Shown here one piece after another: positions 1-8,239 of a DNA stretch of 13,448 nt. Position numbers and translations under genes: made by a program. How positions within the stretch are numbered: position 1 is the first letter of the stretch; every line of letters starts with the position of its first letter. The notes under the pieces are model-generated. The model worked only from the letters and a program-made list of their open reading frames with translations, was not told the origin of the DNA and searched no databases. The DNA comes from Desulfobacterales bacterium (lineage in GTDB: Bacteria > Desulfobacterota > Desulfobacteria > Desulfobacterales > JAFDCJ01), in the NCBI GenBank assembly GCA_020345785.1, contig CP070771.1:515735-529182 (forward strand), written 5' to 3'.

Positions 1-786
1 GGGGTCAAGGACACGCTTAGGCACAAATTTATCGTGCTCAGATGCAGCATCATCGGGGTCATCGTCGGCTTTTTGCCCGGTCTGGGGGGATCGGTTGTGG
101 ACTGGATCGCCTACGGACACATCATTCAGACCTCGAGGGATCGCGAAAAATTCGGTAAAGGAGATATCAGGGGCGTCATCGCACCGGAGAGCGCCAACAA
201 CGCCAAGGAAGGCGGCGGCCTGATCCCCACCTTTCTCTTCGGCATCCCGGGTTCGGGATCCATGGCGGTGTTTCTAGGGGGGTTACTGATCCTGGGCATA
301 CAACCCGGTCCTTCCATGGTGACCGAAAATGTGGACCTGATCTACACGGCTATCTGGAGCCTCGCACTGGCCAATGTTATCGGTGCCTCTCTCAGTATCG
401 CCCTGTCCAAGCCAATCACGCGATTGACCGTGATTCCCTTCAGCTATCTGGCGCCGTTTATGGTGCTGATCATCACTTTTGCCTGCTATCAGGCCACCCG
501 CAGCTGGGGGGATCTGATTGCCCTGCTGCTGATGGGGATACTGGGCTGGGTGATGAAACAGTATGGCTGGCCGCGCCCGGCGGCCTTGATCGGCTTTGTT
601 CTTTCGGACAATCTCGAAACGTATCTTTTCATCTCTGTTCAGCGCTATGGTATTGACTGGCTGACGCGAACCGGTGTCATTGTTTTGGCCGTTATTATTT
701 TTGTTTCCGTAGCCATGGGTATTTTCTTTCAGGCCAAAAGAACCGTTGCCTCGTCCGGAGGGCGGCATGATAAAAAATCTTCTTAG
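1..786 (+). CDS. tctA: Tripartite tricarboxylate transporter permease, TctA family (5'-truncated by window edge)
   Basis: Large membrane subunit of a tripartite tricarboxylate transporter (TTT), which uses an ion gradient to import carboxylates captured by a periplasmic TctC-type protein. The frame is open from base 1. The residues before the GTG at position 34 still fit the family (a LRH segment leading into the first helix here), so that GTG is not the true start and the N-terminal part lies outside the window. About 261 residues are visible, against roughly 500 for the family. They include the conserved PGLGG loop, the GIPGSGSMAVFLGG segment, and several hydrophobic helices to the C-terminus. 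The last 20 bases overlap tctB, the usual tctA-tctB coupling. The substrate cannot be read from the sequence: members carry citrate, other di/tricarboxylates or aromatic acids. No tctC is seen here; it may lie upstream. Confidence 0.9.
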   Translation, partial: GVKDTLRHKFIVLRCSIIGVIVGFLPGLGGSVVDWIAYGHIIQTSRDREKFGKGDIRGVIAPESANNAKEGGGLIPTFLFGIPGSGSMAVFLGGLLILGIQPGPSMVTENVDLIYTAIWSLALANVIGASLSIALSKPITRLTVIPFSYLAPFMVLIITFACYQATRSWGDLIALLLMGILGWVMKQYGWPRPAALIGFVLSDNLETYLFISVQRYGIDWLTRTGVIVLAVIIFVSVAMGIFFQAKRTVASSGGRHDKKSS

Positions 787-1267
787 CATTCGAATCCTTT
801 TTGCCGCAGCGATCACCCTGGGCTTTGCTTATGGCGTTTACGAAGCACGCAGCTATGCCTATCTTGCCAAAATCTTCCCATTTTATGTCAGCCTGGTGCT
901 TTTTTTTCTGGCGCTCATCAATCTGGTGCAGGAAATCCGGAAAACATTGCATGGCACGGCCGAGGCCGAGGCCGGCGGCACCGCCGATCTTGAAGTCAAG
1001 TGGGACATCGAGATGTCGGAAGTCTTAATGAAATTTCTATTATTCGTGGTGGTCATTATCATTTTGTACGGCTTCATCTGGCTGATCGGATATCCTCTGA
1101 GTGTCACGATTTTTATTATTGTTCTGTATCGATACCTGTCGGGTGCCAAATGGATTTGGGCGCTGATCGCCGGACTGGCCGGCCTGGGCTTCCTGGTACT
1201 TGTCTCAAAGCTGCTCTATATGGACTGGCCCGAAGGCGTTTTCAAACTTCCGTGGCCGCTGGGTTAA
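767..1267 (+). CDS. tctB: Tripartite tricarboxylate transporter small membrane subunit, TctB family
   Basis: Small membrane subunit of the TTT transporter, which pairs with TctA in the inner membrane. The protein is 166 residues with about four hydrophobic segments (near residues 8-24, 36-54, 87-108 and 112-155, the last probably two helices) and a charged cytoplasmic loop rich in Ala/Glu/Gly between the second and third. Length and topology match TctB (DUF1468-type) proteins, which are poorly conserved in sequence, so the call leans on context. I chose the ATG at 767 over an in-frame TTG at 746 because GGAGGG (757-762) precedes it by 4 bases. The start lies inside the end of tctA, which suggests translational coupling. 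No clear terminator follows the stop. Confidence 0.82.
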   Translation: MIKNLLSIRILFAAAITLGFAYGVYEARSYAYLAKIFPFYVSLVLFFLALINLVQEIRKTLHGTAEAEAGGTADLEVKWDIEMSEVLMKFLLFVVVIIILYGFIWLIGYPLSVTIFIIVLYRYLSGAKWIWALIAGLAGLGFLVLVSKLLYMDWPEGVFKLPWPLG

Positions 1268-1350
1268 AATAGGCTGAAATACCGCGTCTTTTTAGAATTC
1301 GAAAATATTGACAGGGTCTTTGGATTGCTTTACTAGGACGGAGTAGTTAG

Positions 1351-1407
1351 GCGCTTAGACCTTTTTTGTAACAGCATGTTGTCTGAATAATAGGTTTCAG
1401 GTGTCAG
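1351..1407 (+). repeat. Dispersed intergenic repeat, copy 1
   Basis: It runs from GCGCTTAGAC to TTCAGGTGTCAG. It is a clear relative of 13150-13208 in the same orientation: the first 10 bases differ at one position, the central ACAGCATGTTGTC differs at one position, and the last 12 bases are identical. The A/T-rich stretches between these blocks are looser and differ by small indels. Both copies lie in gene-free DNA and each is immediately followed by a different, more elaborate repeat structure. It does not code and carries no transposase. Confidence 0.75.
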
Positions 1408-1411
1408 AAAT

Positions 1412-1663
1412 ATCAAAATTCCAAATTCCAAGCACCAAATAACAAATAAATCCCAAATCACAATAATCAATGACCGAAACAGGCCTAACCAAGAAAATGC
1501 AGCTGTTCTATTTTTTGTGTTTTAGAGCTTTCATGCTTTAGTAATAAACGATTGCGTATTTAGCTGAAGCGATCACCAAAACAGATTGAGTCCCGTTTGG
1601 AATTTTGAATTTTGGTGATTGTAATTTGTTTGAGATTTGTGATTTGGAATTTGTGATTTTGAT
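1412..1663. repeat. Long A/T-rich imperfect inverted repeat
   Basis: Two 69-base arms, 1412-1480 and 1595-1663, are imperfect reverse complements. Ungapped by hand, 47 of 69 positions match, with uninterrupted pairing such as CAAATTCCAA. They enclose a 114-base loop with no gene. The arms are built from degenerate CAAAT/AATTCC words, so part of the similarity is low complexity. It could be a non-autonomous element remnant, a RIP-like dispersed repeat, or a structured leader upstream of acnA. No target-site duplication was recognised. Confidence 0.65.
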
Positions 1664-1717
1664 TTGCACCAGCCCTGAGAAAAAAATGGCCGACGCCATA
1701 GCTATGCAAACATTTCT

Positions 1718-1723
1718 AGGAGG
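1718..1723 (+). promoter_or_regulatory. Ribosome binding site of acnA
   Basis: A perfect AGGAGG lies 5 bases before the ATG at 1729. It fixes the acnA start, and no better upstream in-frame start is evident. Confidence 0.85.
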
Positions 1724-1728
1724 ATATC

Positions 1729-4473
1729 ATGAAAAAAGATGACTACATTCGTCAGCTAAAAGTTGGCCAGAAACAGTACGATATGTTTAACATCCTGCAG
1801 CTTGAGGCCGCCGGTGTGGCTGACATCCAGCGGCTGCCTTTCTCGATTCGCATCCTGGTGGAGAATCTTTTGCGAAAAATGGACGGCCGGATCGTTAAAG
1901 CAGAGGACCTGGAAAACATCGCCCGCTGGCAGAAGACCTACGATGATCCGGTTGAAATCCCATATCATCCGGCCCGTGTGCTGATGCAGGATTTCACCGG
2001 CGTGCCGGCCGTCGTCGACCTGGCAGCCATGCGCGACGCGATGCAGGCAATGGGAGGCAATCCCGAGAAGGTCAATCCGCTGGTGCCGGTGGATCTCATC
2101 GTGGACCACTCCGTGCAGGTGGACTGTTACGGGACCGAAACGGCCGTGGTTCGCAACGTTGAAAAGGAATACGAAAGAAACGGCGAGCGCTATGCACTGC
2201 TCAAGTGGGCCCAGAGGAGCTTCAACAACTTCAAAGTGGTGCCGCCCCGCTCGGGCATCTGTCACCAGGTGAACCTCGAGTATCTCGGCCGCGTCGTGAT
2301 TGCCGACGAAATGAACGGCAGGACGGTCGCCTACCCGGATACACTGGTGGGACTCGACTCCCACACGACGATGATTGACGCCATCGGCGTTATGGGATGG
2401 GGAGTGGGCGGGATCGAGGCCGAAGCCGTCATGCTGGGGCAACCCTATTATATGTCCATTCCGCAGGTGATCGGCGTGAAGTTCACCGGCCGACTCCAGC
2501 CAGGGGTCACCGCCACCGATCTGGTGCTGACAGTGACCGAAATGCTCAGAAACTACGGGGTCGTCGAAAAGTTTGTCGAATTCTTCGGGCCGGGTCTCAA
2601 AACGCTTACGGTTCCAGATCGCGCCACCATCTCCAACATGTCGCCCGAGTACGGGGCGACCATGGGATTTTTCCCGGTGGATGAGAAAACCATCGACTAC
2701 CTCCGGATGACCAGCCGTGAGGAGCAGGCCGCACTGGTGGCAGCCTACACTAAAGAAAACGGCCTTTTTTTCACCGGGTCGGAGCAGCCCGAATACACCG
2801 ACGTGCTGGAACTCGACCTTGCCTCGGTGCAACCGTGCGTGTCCGGTCCGGCCAGGCCCCAGGATCGAATCGTGCTGACGGATTTGAAAAAGAAGTTTGC
2901 CGATATCCTGGTCTGCGAGTACTCGCGCGACGAAGAATTGAAGCGCATTTCACAGTTCCATGAAGATTCCGGCACCCAAACCAGGCGGGCTGCCAAATGT
3001 AAGCCGCTGACCGAATACAGCTGTGATATCGAATTCAATGGAATGCCGATTCGGATCGGCAATGGCAGCGTCGTGATTGCCGCCATTACTTCCTGTACCA
3101 ACACCTCCAACCCGTTTGTGCTGCTCGGTGCGGGACTCTTGGCCCGCAATGCCGTGCGGCGGGGCCTGAAAGTTCCGCCCTTTGTGAAGACGTCGCTGGC
3201 CCCGGGCTCCAAAGTCGTGATCCAGTACCTTGAAGACGCGGGGCTGATGCCTTATCTGGAGGCCCTCGGTTTCCACCTGGCCGGATTCGGCTGCACGACC
3301 TGTATCGGCAACAGCGGCCCGCTGCACCCGGCGATCGAAAAAGCCGTCGTTGACAACGATCTGAACGTGGCGGCGGTGCTCTCGGGAAACCGTAACTTCG
3401 AGGCCCGGATCCACCAACGAGTCAAGTCCAACTTCCTGGCCTCTCCCATGCTGGTGGTCGCCTTTGCCCTGGCCGGGCACATTGATGTGGATCTGACCTA
3501 TGAACCCCTGGGGCTCGACCCGAACGGTGAGCCGGTTTACCTGGACGACATCTGGCCGAAAAATGAAGAGATCGCGGAATTGATTGCGGCCCATGTGAAG
3601 CAAGAGTTCTTCGAGCTGGAATACGGACGTATCTTCGACGGCGACGAGTTCTGGCGGGGCTTGCCGGATGTGGCCAGTATCACTTATGCCTGGGATGAAA
3701 TGTCCACCTATATCAAAAACCCGCCGTATTTCGAAAAATTCAGCCTGGCGCCCGATGCGATCCGCAATATCGAAAAGGCGCGGGTGCTGGCAGTGGTCGG
3801 CGACACTATTACCACGGACCACATCTCACCGGCCGGTGCCATCCCCAAAGATTATCCCGCCGGACAGTATCTGATCTCCAAAGGCGTCGATCCGGCGGAT
3901 TTCAACTCCTACGGTTCGCGACGCGGGAATCATGAAGTCATGATGCGCGGCACGTTCGGCAACATCCGGTTGAAAAACCGGCTTGTCCCCGGCAAAGAGG
4001 GCAGTTACACTTTGAAGCTTCCTGAAAAGGAGGAACGTTACATCTACGATGCCGCCATGGCCTACAAAGACGCGAACGAACCGCTGGTGGTCCTCGCCGG
4101 TAAAGAATACGGTGCCGGCTCCTCGCGCGACTGGGCGGCCAAGGGGTCCAACCTATTGGGGGTCAAGGCGGTGATCGCCCAATCTTTCGAACGGATTCAC
4201 CGCAGCAATCTGGTGGGGATGGGGGTGCTGCCGCTGGTATTCCAGGGCGATGACAGCGTGGAAAGTCTTGGACTCGACGGCACGGAAACTTACTCCATCA
4301 GCGGTATCGAAGACATCACGCCCCGCAAGGAGCTTAAGGTTAAAGCCGTAAAGGCGGACGGCGGCGAAGTCGATTTCACGGTCGGCACCCGACTGGATTC
4401 GGAGATCGAAGTCGATTACTTCAGACACGGCGGCATCCTGCCATACGTGCTCAGAAAGATGGTGCAACAATAA
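1729..4473 (+). CDS. acnA: Aconitate hydratase, AcnA/IRP1 type
   Basis: Cytosolic [4Fe-4S] enzyme that isomerises citrate to isocitrate through cis-aconitate in the TCA cycle. In complete-oxidising anaerobes this can run in either direction. The 914 residues are close to the usual 890-910 for AcnA. Visible hallmarks are the DHSVQVD motif in the first domain, cluster ligands Cys456 (in SCTNTSNP), Cys522 and Cys525 (in GCTTCIGNSG), and the C-terminal swivel domain with TTDHISPAG and GAGSSRDWAAKG, whose Ser/Arg bind substrate. The layout is the AcnA one (swivel last), not AcnB. The gene stands alone on the plus strand with a perfect ribosome binding site; a repeat-rich region lies before it and a hairpin over the stop codon after it. 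It converges with the phn operon. No truncation or missing catalytic residue was seen. Confidence 0.97.
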   Translation: MKKDDYIRQLKVGQKQYDMFNILQLEAAGVADIQRLPFSIRILVENLLRKMDGRIVKAEDLENIARWQKTYDDPVEIPYHPARVLMQDFTGVPAVVDLAAMRDAMQAMGGNPEKVNPLVPVDLIVDHSVQVDCYGTETAVVRNVEKEYERNGERYALLKWAQRSFNNFKVVPPRSGICHQVNLEYLGRVVIADEMNGRTVAYPDTLVGLDSHTTMIDAIGVMGWGVGGIEAEAVMLGQPYYMSIPQVIGVKFTGRLQPGVTATDLVLTVTEMLRNYGVVEKFVEFFGPGLKTLTVPDRATISNMSPEYGATMGFFPVDEKTIDYLRMTSREEQAALVAAYTKENGLFFTGSEQPEYTDVLELDLASVQPCVSGPARPQDRIVLTDLKKKFADILVCEYSRDEELKRISQFHEDSGTQTRRAAKCKPLTEYSCDIEFNGMPIRIGNGSVVIAAITSCTNTSNPFVLLGAGLLARNAVRRGLKVPPFVKTSLAPGSKVVIQYLEDAGLMPYLEALGFHLAGFGCTTCIGNSGPLHPAIEKAVVDNDLNVAAVLSGNRNFEARIHQRVKSNFLASPMLVVAFALAGHIDVDLTYEPLGLDPNGEPVYLDDIWPKNEEIAELIAAHVKQEFFELEYGRIFDGDEFWRGLPDVASITYAWDEMSTYIKNPPYFEKFSLAPDAIRNIEKARVLAVVGDTITTDHISPAGAIPKDYPAGQYLISKGVDPADFNSYGSRRGNHEVMMRGTFGNIRLKNRLVPGKEGSYTLKLPEKEERYIYDAAMAYKDANEPLVVLAGKEYGAGSSRDWAAKGSNLLGVKAVIAQSFERIHRSNLVGMGVLPLVFQGDDSVESLGLDGTETYSISGIEDITPRKELKVKAVKADGGEVDFTVGTRLDSEIEVDYFRHGGILPYVLRKMVQQ

Positions 4474-4493
4474 AAATCGTTGCACGATTTTTA
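4471..4493 (+). terminator. Hairpin over the acnA stop codon (terminator-like)
   Basis: A perfect 10-bp stem (TAAAAATCGT / ACGATTTTTA) with a TGC loop begins at the stop codon itself. The 3' arm carries a run of five T, as in an intrinsic terminator, but the stem has only two G:C pairs. The A-rich 5' arm gives a T run on the opposite strand too, so it could serve the converging phn operon. Termination is inferred. Confidence 0.5.
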
Positions 4494-4520
4494 TGAAGAC
4501 AAATTGGATCGCGTCTTCAT
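4493..4520. repeat. Inverted repeat in the acnA/phnE convergent gap
   Basis: A perfect 8-bp stem, ATGAAGAC (4493-4500) and GTCTTCAT (4513-4520), has a 12-base loop. It abuts the acnA hairpin and lies in the 116-base gap between the converging acnA and phnE. It may help end transcription from either side, though no T run follows it. Confidence 0.45.
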
Positions 4521-4589
4521 TTGTGATTCGTGAAACCAAATCATCACTGAGCGAGATTCAACATGATTTCTGCTCATGATATGACGTTG

Positions 4590-5444
4590 TCAGATAACCT
4601 TGGCCCTGATCCGTGCGCCGGTATAGTCAGTTATAACGACCAGCGCGACAATTGCTATCAAAACCATTGACGTCGTCTGATAGTCAAACAGCCTTATGCT
4701 GGAAATCAAATGGAAACCGATTCCCCCGGCACCAACGAGTCCGAGAACCGTAGCGGCCCGGATACTCACTTCGAAGCGATATAAACTATAGGTAATAAAG
4801 TGGGGAATGGTCTGCGGTATGATTGAATAAACGATCGTTTGCGACCATCTTGCGCCGGTTGCCGTCACCGCCTCAACCGGGCCCGTATCAACAGCTTCTA
4901 TGGCCTCCGCATAAAATTTTCCGAGCATCCCTGCATTATGCAGCGCGAGGGCCAGTACGCCCGGGAATGGCCCCAACCCGACGGCAGAGACGAAAATAAG
5001 CGCAAATACAAGCTCTGATACACCCCGCAGCGCATTTAAGACAAGTCTTGCAGTGTCGTAGATAAGCCGATGGGGCGCTATGTTGCGGGCCGCCAGGAAC
5101 CCCAGTGGAATGGCCAGGAAGAAACTGAGAAGGGTCCCCCAAATAGCGATTTCTACCGTTTCGATGGTTGGCTTCCAAATAACCTCGGCATATTCCCAGT
5201 CAGGAGGTATCATCCTGGATATATAATCGATAATGGCGGGTATGCCTTGAACAAATTTGGTTGTACTTATATCGGTGTCCCTGCCGGACCAAAATAAGAC
5301 AATGGCAACCGCTAAAAGAATCGCTATCTGAGAGGCAAGGCGACGGTACTTCTTCTCCGGACTGATTGCTTTTTCCAGCAGTTCTTTTAAATGATCGGGA
5401 TAGTCGATATCCGGCCCTTGTTTGGATAAAGCATTAGATTTCAT
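4590..5444 (-). CDS. phnE: Phosphonate/phosphite-type ABC transporter permease PhnE
   Basis: Inner-membrane permease that forms the channel for the substrate delivered by PhnD-type proteins and is driven by PhnC. From the ATG at 5444 it has 284 residues, normal for the family: a charged N-terminal tail (1-37), a first helix (about 38-52), a core of helices from about residue 95 to 275, and the EAA-type cytoplasmic loop near 191-211 (EAVTATGARWSQTI) that docks on the ATPase. The segment VLGLVGAGGIG (233-243) is typical of PhnE. An ATG exists farther upstream (5492), but the one at 5444 is preceded by TGAGGAGA (5451-5458) at 6 bases and overlaps phnC by only 11 bases, so I prefer it. It is the last gene of the phnD1-phnD2-phnC-phnE operon. 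Substrate (phosphonate, phosphite or other oxyanion) is not decidable. Confidence 0.93.
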   Translation of the reverse strand: MKSNALSKQGPDIDYPDHLKELLEKAISPEKKYRRLASQIAILLAVAIVLFWSGRDTDISTTKFVQGIPAIIDYISRMIPPDWEYAEVIWKPTIETVEIAIWGTLLSFFLAIPLGFLAARNIAPHRLIYDTARLVLNALRGVSELVFALIFVSAVGLGPFPGVLALALHNAGMLGKFYAEAIEAVDTGPVEAVTATGARWSQTIVYSIIPQTIPHFITYSLYRFEVSIRAATVLGLVGAGGIGFHLISSIRLFDYQTTSMVLIAIVALVVITDYTGARIRAKVI

Positions 5445-6213
5445 CGTAGGTCTCCTCAGGTGCTCCGCCGTAGATGCCGCGGAGGATTTCATCGGTCAAA
5501 TTTTCCAGATCACCATCATATTCAACCACACCTTTGGCAAGACCGATGACACGCCGGCCAATTTCACGGGCATAGTTCACCTGATGGATATTTAGTAATA
5601 CCGTGATCCCCAGTTGTTTATTGATTTGCCGCAGATAATTTAAGACGGTGCGTGCTATCGTCGGATCCAGGCTTGCTACCGGCTCATCGGCCAGCAACAG
5701 GACGGGATTTTGGTTCAATGCCCGAGCGATGGCAACCCGCTGCTGCTCGCCACCTGAAAGTGTGTCAGCGCGTTGGTAGGCCTTGTGGACAATATCAACC
5801 TGGTCAAGACACGCCAAGGCCCGCAATTTTTCATCCCTGCTGTAAATATGGCATAAAGACGGAAGCAACGACTTATACCCCAAAGAGCCGGCGAGTACAT
5901 TTTTAATTACCGAGAGGCGTTTAACCAGATTAAATTGCTGAAAAATCATGCCAATACTGCGCCGGTGAAGACGCAATTGCTCTTTTTTGCCGCTTAAAAC
6001 TTTACCCTGGAATACGATCTGGCCGGCCGTCGGATTGACCAACCGGTTTATACAGCGCATCAGGGTGGATTTTCCGGCGCCGCTTCTGCCAAGAACAACG
6101 ATAAATTCACCTTCCTTAACGTTGAAGTTTATATCTTTAAGTGCAACGTTTGATCCGAACTCTTTCCGCAATCCCTTTATTTCCAATATATTTGGTCTCT
6201 CGGATGCCATCAT
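5434..6213 (-). CDS. phnC: Phosphonate/phosphite-type ABC transporter ATP-binding protein PhnC
   Basis: Cytosolic ATPase that powers the PhnE permease. From the ATG at 6213 the protein has 259 residues with every ABC motif intact: Walker [10 protein letters not shown] (42-50), Q-loop FQQFN (91-95), signature LSGGEQQ (152-158), Walker B LLLADEP (172-178) and switch His210. The stretches [11 protein letters not shown] and [16 protein letters not shown] are characteristic of PhnC and separate it from other ABC ATPases. The frame extends upstream to a TTG at 6252, but there the GAGGG directly abuts the TTG. For the ATG at 6213 a GAGG (6222-6225) lies 8 bases away. The ATG at 6219 is an alternative with very short spacing. 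A 129-base gap separates it from phnD2, unusually long inside this otherwise tight operon. It overlaps phnE by 11 bases. Confidence 0.95.
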   Translation of the reverse strand: MMASERPNILEIKGLRKEFGSNVALKDINFNVKEGEFIVVLGRSGAGKSTLMRCINRLVNPTAGQIVFQGKVLSGKKEQLRLHRRSIGMIFQQFNLVKRLSVIKNVLAGSLGYKSLLPSLCHIYSRDEKLRALACLDQVDIVHKAYQRADTLSGGEQQRVAIARALNQNPVLLLADEPVASLDPTIARTVLNYLRQINKQLGITVLLNIHQVNYAREIGRRVIGLAKGVVEYDGDLENLTDEILRGIYGGAPEETYDEI

Positions 6214-6342
6214 TTGCATAACCTCGGGGGTAACAATTTTCGGGTGTTCCAACCCTCATCTTGCAGGGAATGGACATTGCCGCCGACCGTTGCCGCGCAA
6301 CCCGTCGCCAAGTGCTCAAAGGGCACAGGCTGTTTTTTAAAT

Positions 6343-7215
6343 TTATTGTTTTAATCGTTTCTTCAAAGGAACCAGTTTACGGACAATATCATAGTCTTCG
6401 TCTTTTGCAGGGTCCATCGCAATGATCATGCCGAGTTTTCCGAAACGAACGTTTTTTATCTCCAGCAATCCCTTTTTCAATTTACGCTGCAACTCGCTCG
6501 GCAAATTGGTGCGGATGACAAAGGGCGATCCCGGAATCCAATCCGATTTAAAAATAATCCTAAAATCTGATTGTTTCATATGCCCTTTTTTGATGGCAAG
6601 GGTATAAACCTCCTCAGCAACTGCGGCCGCATCTACCTTTCTTTCTTTGACGGCGATCAGGGAGGCCTGATGCGTTCCGGTATAATACACGGCGCTAAAA
6701 TCTCTTTCCGGATCAATCCCATTTTCACCGAAGATAAAGCGCGGCACAAAGTTGCCCGACGTTGAGGCGGGATCGACGAACGCAAATGATTTACCTTTCA
6801 GATCGTCAAGCGTTTTTATTGGACTGTTTTGGTGCGTAATAATAAACGATCGGTAAGAGGATTTGCCGGTTATCTCCATGATCCCGCGCGCAACGGCTTC
6901 GATGGGGCATTTTACCTTATCTTTTGCCAAGACATAGGAAGCAGGCCCGAGAAAAGCGACTTCAAGCTGGTTGGTTCGCAAAGCCTCCACCACCGCAGCG
7001 TAATCCATCGCCACAAAAGGTTTAATCGGCAATCCGATTTTCTTTTCAAAAACATCGATAAAAGGCTTGGATTCGGACAATAATTTATGAGCCTCTTCGG
7101 AAGGGATCAGACCGAACCCGATAACCTTGATATCCTCAGCAAAACCGGATGTTGTTTGACAAAATACAAATACGGCCAGAATCCAAATCATCGATCGCCA
7201 TATCTTATTTTGCAT
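6343..7215 (-). CDS. phnD: Phosphate/phosphite/phosphonate-type ABC substrate-binding protein (PhnD family), second paralogue
   Basis: Periplasmic binding protein that captures a phosphonate-like ligand and delivers it to PhnE. It has 290 residues with a Sec signal peptide (hydrophobic core about 9-20, likely cleavage after SGFA at residue 26). The mature part shows family hallmarks: FGLIPSEEA, a Tyr in AMDYAAV (about 71), GPASYVLAKDKV, and VDPASTSGNF, whose Ser-Thr-Ser (151-153) at a helix start is the phosphoryl-group anchor in PhnD/PtxB-type proteins. It starts 12 bases after phnD1, with AAGGA 7 bases before the ATG. By eye it is roughly two thirds identical to phnD1, so the pair is a diverged tandem duplication. 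There is no lipobox, so it should be soluble. The ligand is unknown. Confidence 0.93.
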   Translation of the reverse strand: MQNKIWRSMIWILAVFVFCQTTSGFAEDIKVIGFGLIPSEEAHKLLSESKPFIDVFEKKIGLPIKPFVAMDYAAVVEALRTNQLEVAFLGPASYVLAKDKVKCPIEAVARGIMEITGKSSYRSFIITHQNSPIKTLDDLKGKSFAFVDPASTSGNFVPRFIFGENGIDPERDFSAVYYTGTHQASLIAVKERKVDAAAVAEEVYTLAIKKGHMKQSDFRIIFKSDWIPGSPFVIRTNLPSELQRKLKKGLLEIKNVRFGKLGMIIAMDPAKDEDYDIVRKLVPLKKRLKQ

Positions 7216-7227
7216 GAATGAATCCTT

Positions 7228-8118
7228 CTAATCCTTTTTGGCGGCCTTGGCTTTCTCTTTTAATGCCACCAATGTTCTGACAATATCATAATCGGCATCA
7301 GTTGCCGGATCCATTTCGTTGACGACTCCCAGCTTTCCGAAGCGCACGCCTTTCAGATCCAAAAAACCCTTTCTAAGTTTATCCTGCAATTCCTGCGGCA
7401 GGTTTGTGCGCACGACAAACGGTGATCCGGGTATGGGCTGGGACCTGTAAAAAACTCTTACATCAGACTCCTTCATTTGGCCGCGTTCGATGGCAAGATC
7501 ATAAACTTCCGAAGCAATACAGCCGGCATCCACTTTACCTTCCTTTACCGCAATCAGGCTGGCCTGATGGGTTCCGGAGTAATAGATACTCTTGAAATCT
7601 TTTTCCGGATCGATATGATTTCTGCTAAAAACGTAACGCGGCATGAAGTTGCCGGAAGTAGATGCAGGGTCAACAAAGGCAAAGGTTCTTCCTTTCAGAT
7701 CCTGCATGTCATATATGTTACTTTTGGGTTGGGTGATCAGATACATCTGATAAGAAGACTTGCCCGTCTGTGCCATAACACCGCGAGCAACGGCGTCGAT
7801 CGGGCATCCGACCTTGTCTTTGGCCAACACGTATGAAGCTGGACCCAGAAAGGCGATCTCGAGCTGGTTTGACTTCAATGCTTCAATCACGGCACTATAG
7901 TCAATTGCGACATACGGCTTAATCGGCAAACCGATATTTTTCTCCAGCTCTTTTATAAACGGTTGTGAATCGGCGATGAGTTTATCGGCATCTTCAGATG
8001 GAATCAAACCAAAGCGGATTTGGGTAATTTCCTCGGCAGCCGATGCATTGGCCGGGATTATAAACAGAATGGCCAAACAAAAAATGGAAAAAATCATCCT
8101 AAAAGTTTTAAACTTCAT
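7228..8118 (-). CDS. phnD: Phosphate/phosphite/phosphonate-type ABC substrate-binding protein (PhnD family), first paralogue
   Basis: First gene of the transporter operon, encoding a 296-residue periplasmic solute-binding protein. The signal peptide spans about residues 1-27 (long hydrophobic core, likely cleavage after ANASA). The mature domain has FGLIPSEDA, AIDYSAV (Tyr about 74), GPASYVLAKDKV and VDPASTSGNF with the Ser-Thr-Ser ligand anchor at 153-155. A perfect AGGAGG (8124-8129) lies 5 bases before the ATG. A sigma-54 promoter at 8240-8255 would give a leader of about 110 bases. The C-terminus is lysine- and alanine-rich, unlike phnD2. Two paralogous binding proteins served by one permease/ATPase may widen the ligand range or differ in affinity; that is inference. 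Confidence 0.94.
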   Translation of the reverse strand: MKFKTFRMIFSIFCLAILFIIPANASAAEEITQIRFGLIPSEDADKLIADSQPFIKELEKNIGLPIKPYVAIDYSAVIEALKSNQLEIAFLGPASYVLAKDKVGCPIDAVARGVMAQTGKSSYQMYLITQPKSNIYDMQDLKGRTFAFVDPASTSGNFMPRYVFSRNHIDPEKDFKSIYYSGTHQASLIAVKEGKVDAGCIASEVYDLAIERGQMKESDVRVFYRSQPIPGSPFVVRTNLPQELQDKLRKGFLDLKGVRFGKLGVVNEMDPATDADYDIVRTLVALKEKAKAAKKD

Positions 8119-8194
8119 TTTTTCCTCCTCTCAAGAGTTTGTGCAATTATATTGCGGTTTGTCTTTCGGTTTTATCATGGCTTTCCATAAATCC

Positions 8195-8209
8195 AATTGC
8201 AGCGGATAT
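8195..8209 (-). repeat. Direct repeat flanking the sigma-54 promoter, promoter-distal (downstream) copy
   Basis: Plus-strand AATTGCAGCGGATAT. It matches 8284-8298 at 14 of 15 bases, 89 bases away. It would lie roughly 20-34 bases inside the transcript if the sigma-54 promoter is used. It is a possible operator half; function is unknown. Confidence 0.45.
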
Positions 8210-8239
8210 TGCATCTTTGGGTATCCCGTTTGCTGGTAG

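Larger units (their letters stand above)
1268..1728. other. Gene-free intergenic region between tctB and acnA
   Basis: This 461-base stretch has no convincing coding sequence on either strand. It holds a 57-base dispersed repeat (1351-1407), directly followed by a long A/T-rich imperfect inverted repeat (arms 1412-1480 and 1595-1663), and then the acnA leader with its ribosome binding site (1718-1723). I could not identify a confident sigma-70 or sigma-54 promoter for acnA. Confidence 0.7.

Noticed and set aside
34..786. GTG at 34 as the true start of the TctA-family gene
   Set aside because: The frame stays open to base 1 and the residues before the GTG fit TctA, so the gene enters from outside the window.
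1756..2832. Long minus-strand frame inside acnA
   Set aside because: It lies wholly antisense to acnA, has His/Val-rich shadow composition and matches no family; acnA is unambiguous.
5434..6252. TTG at 6252 as the phnC start
   Set aside because: The only Shine-Dalgarno-like sequence directly abuts the TTG with no spacer; ATG 6213 has normal spacing and gives a normal PhnC N-terminus.
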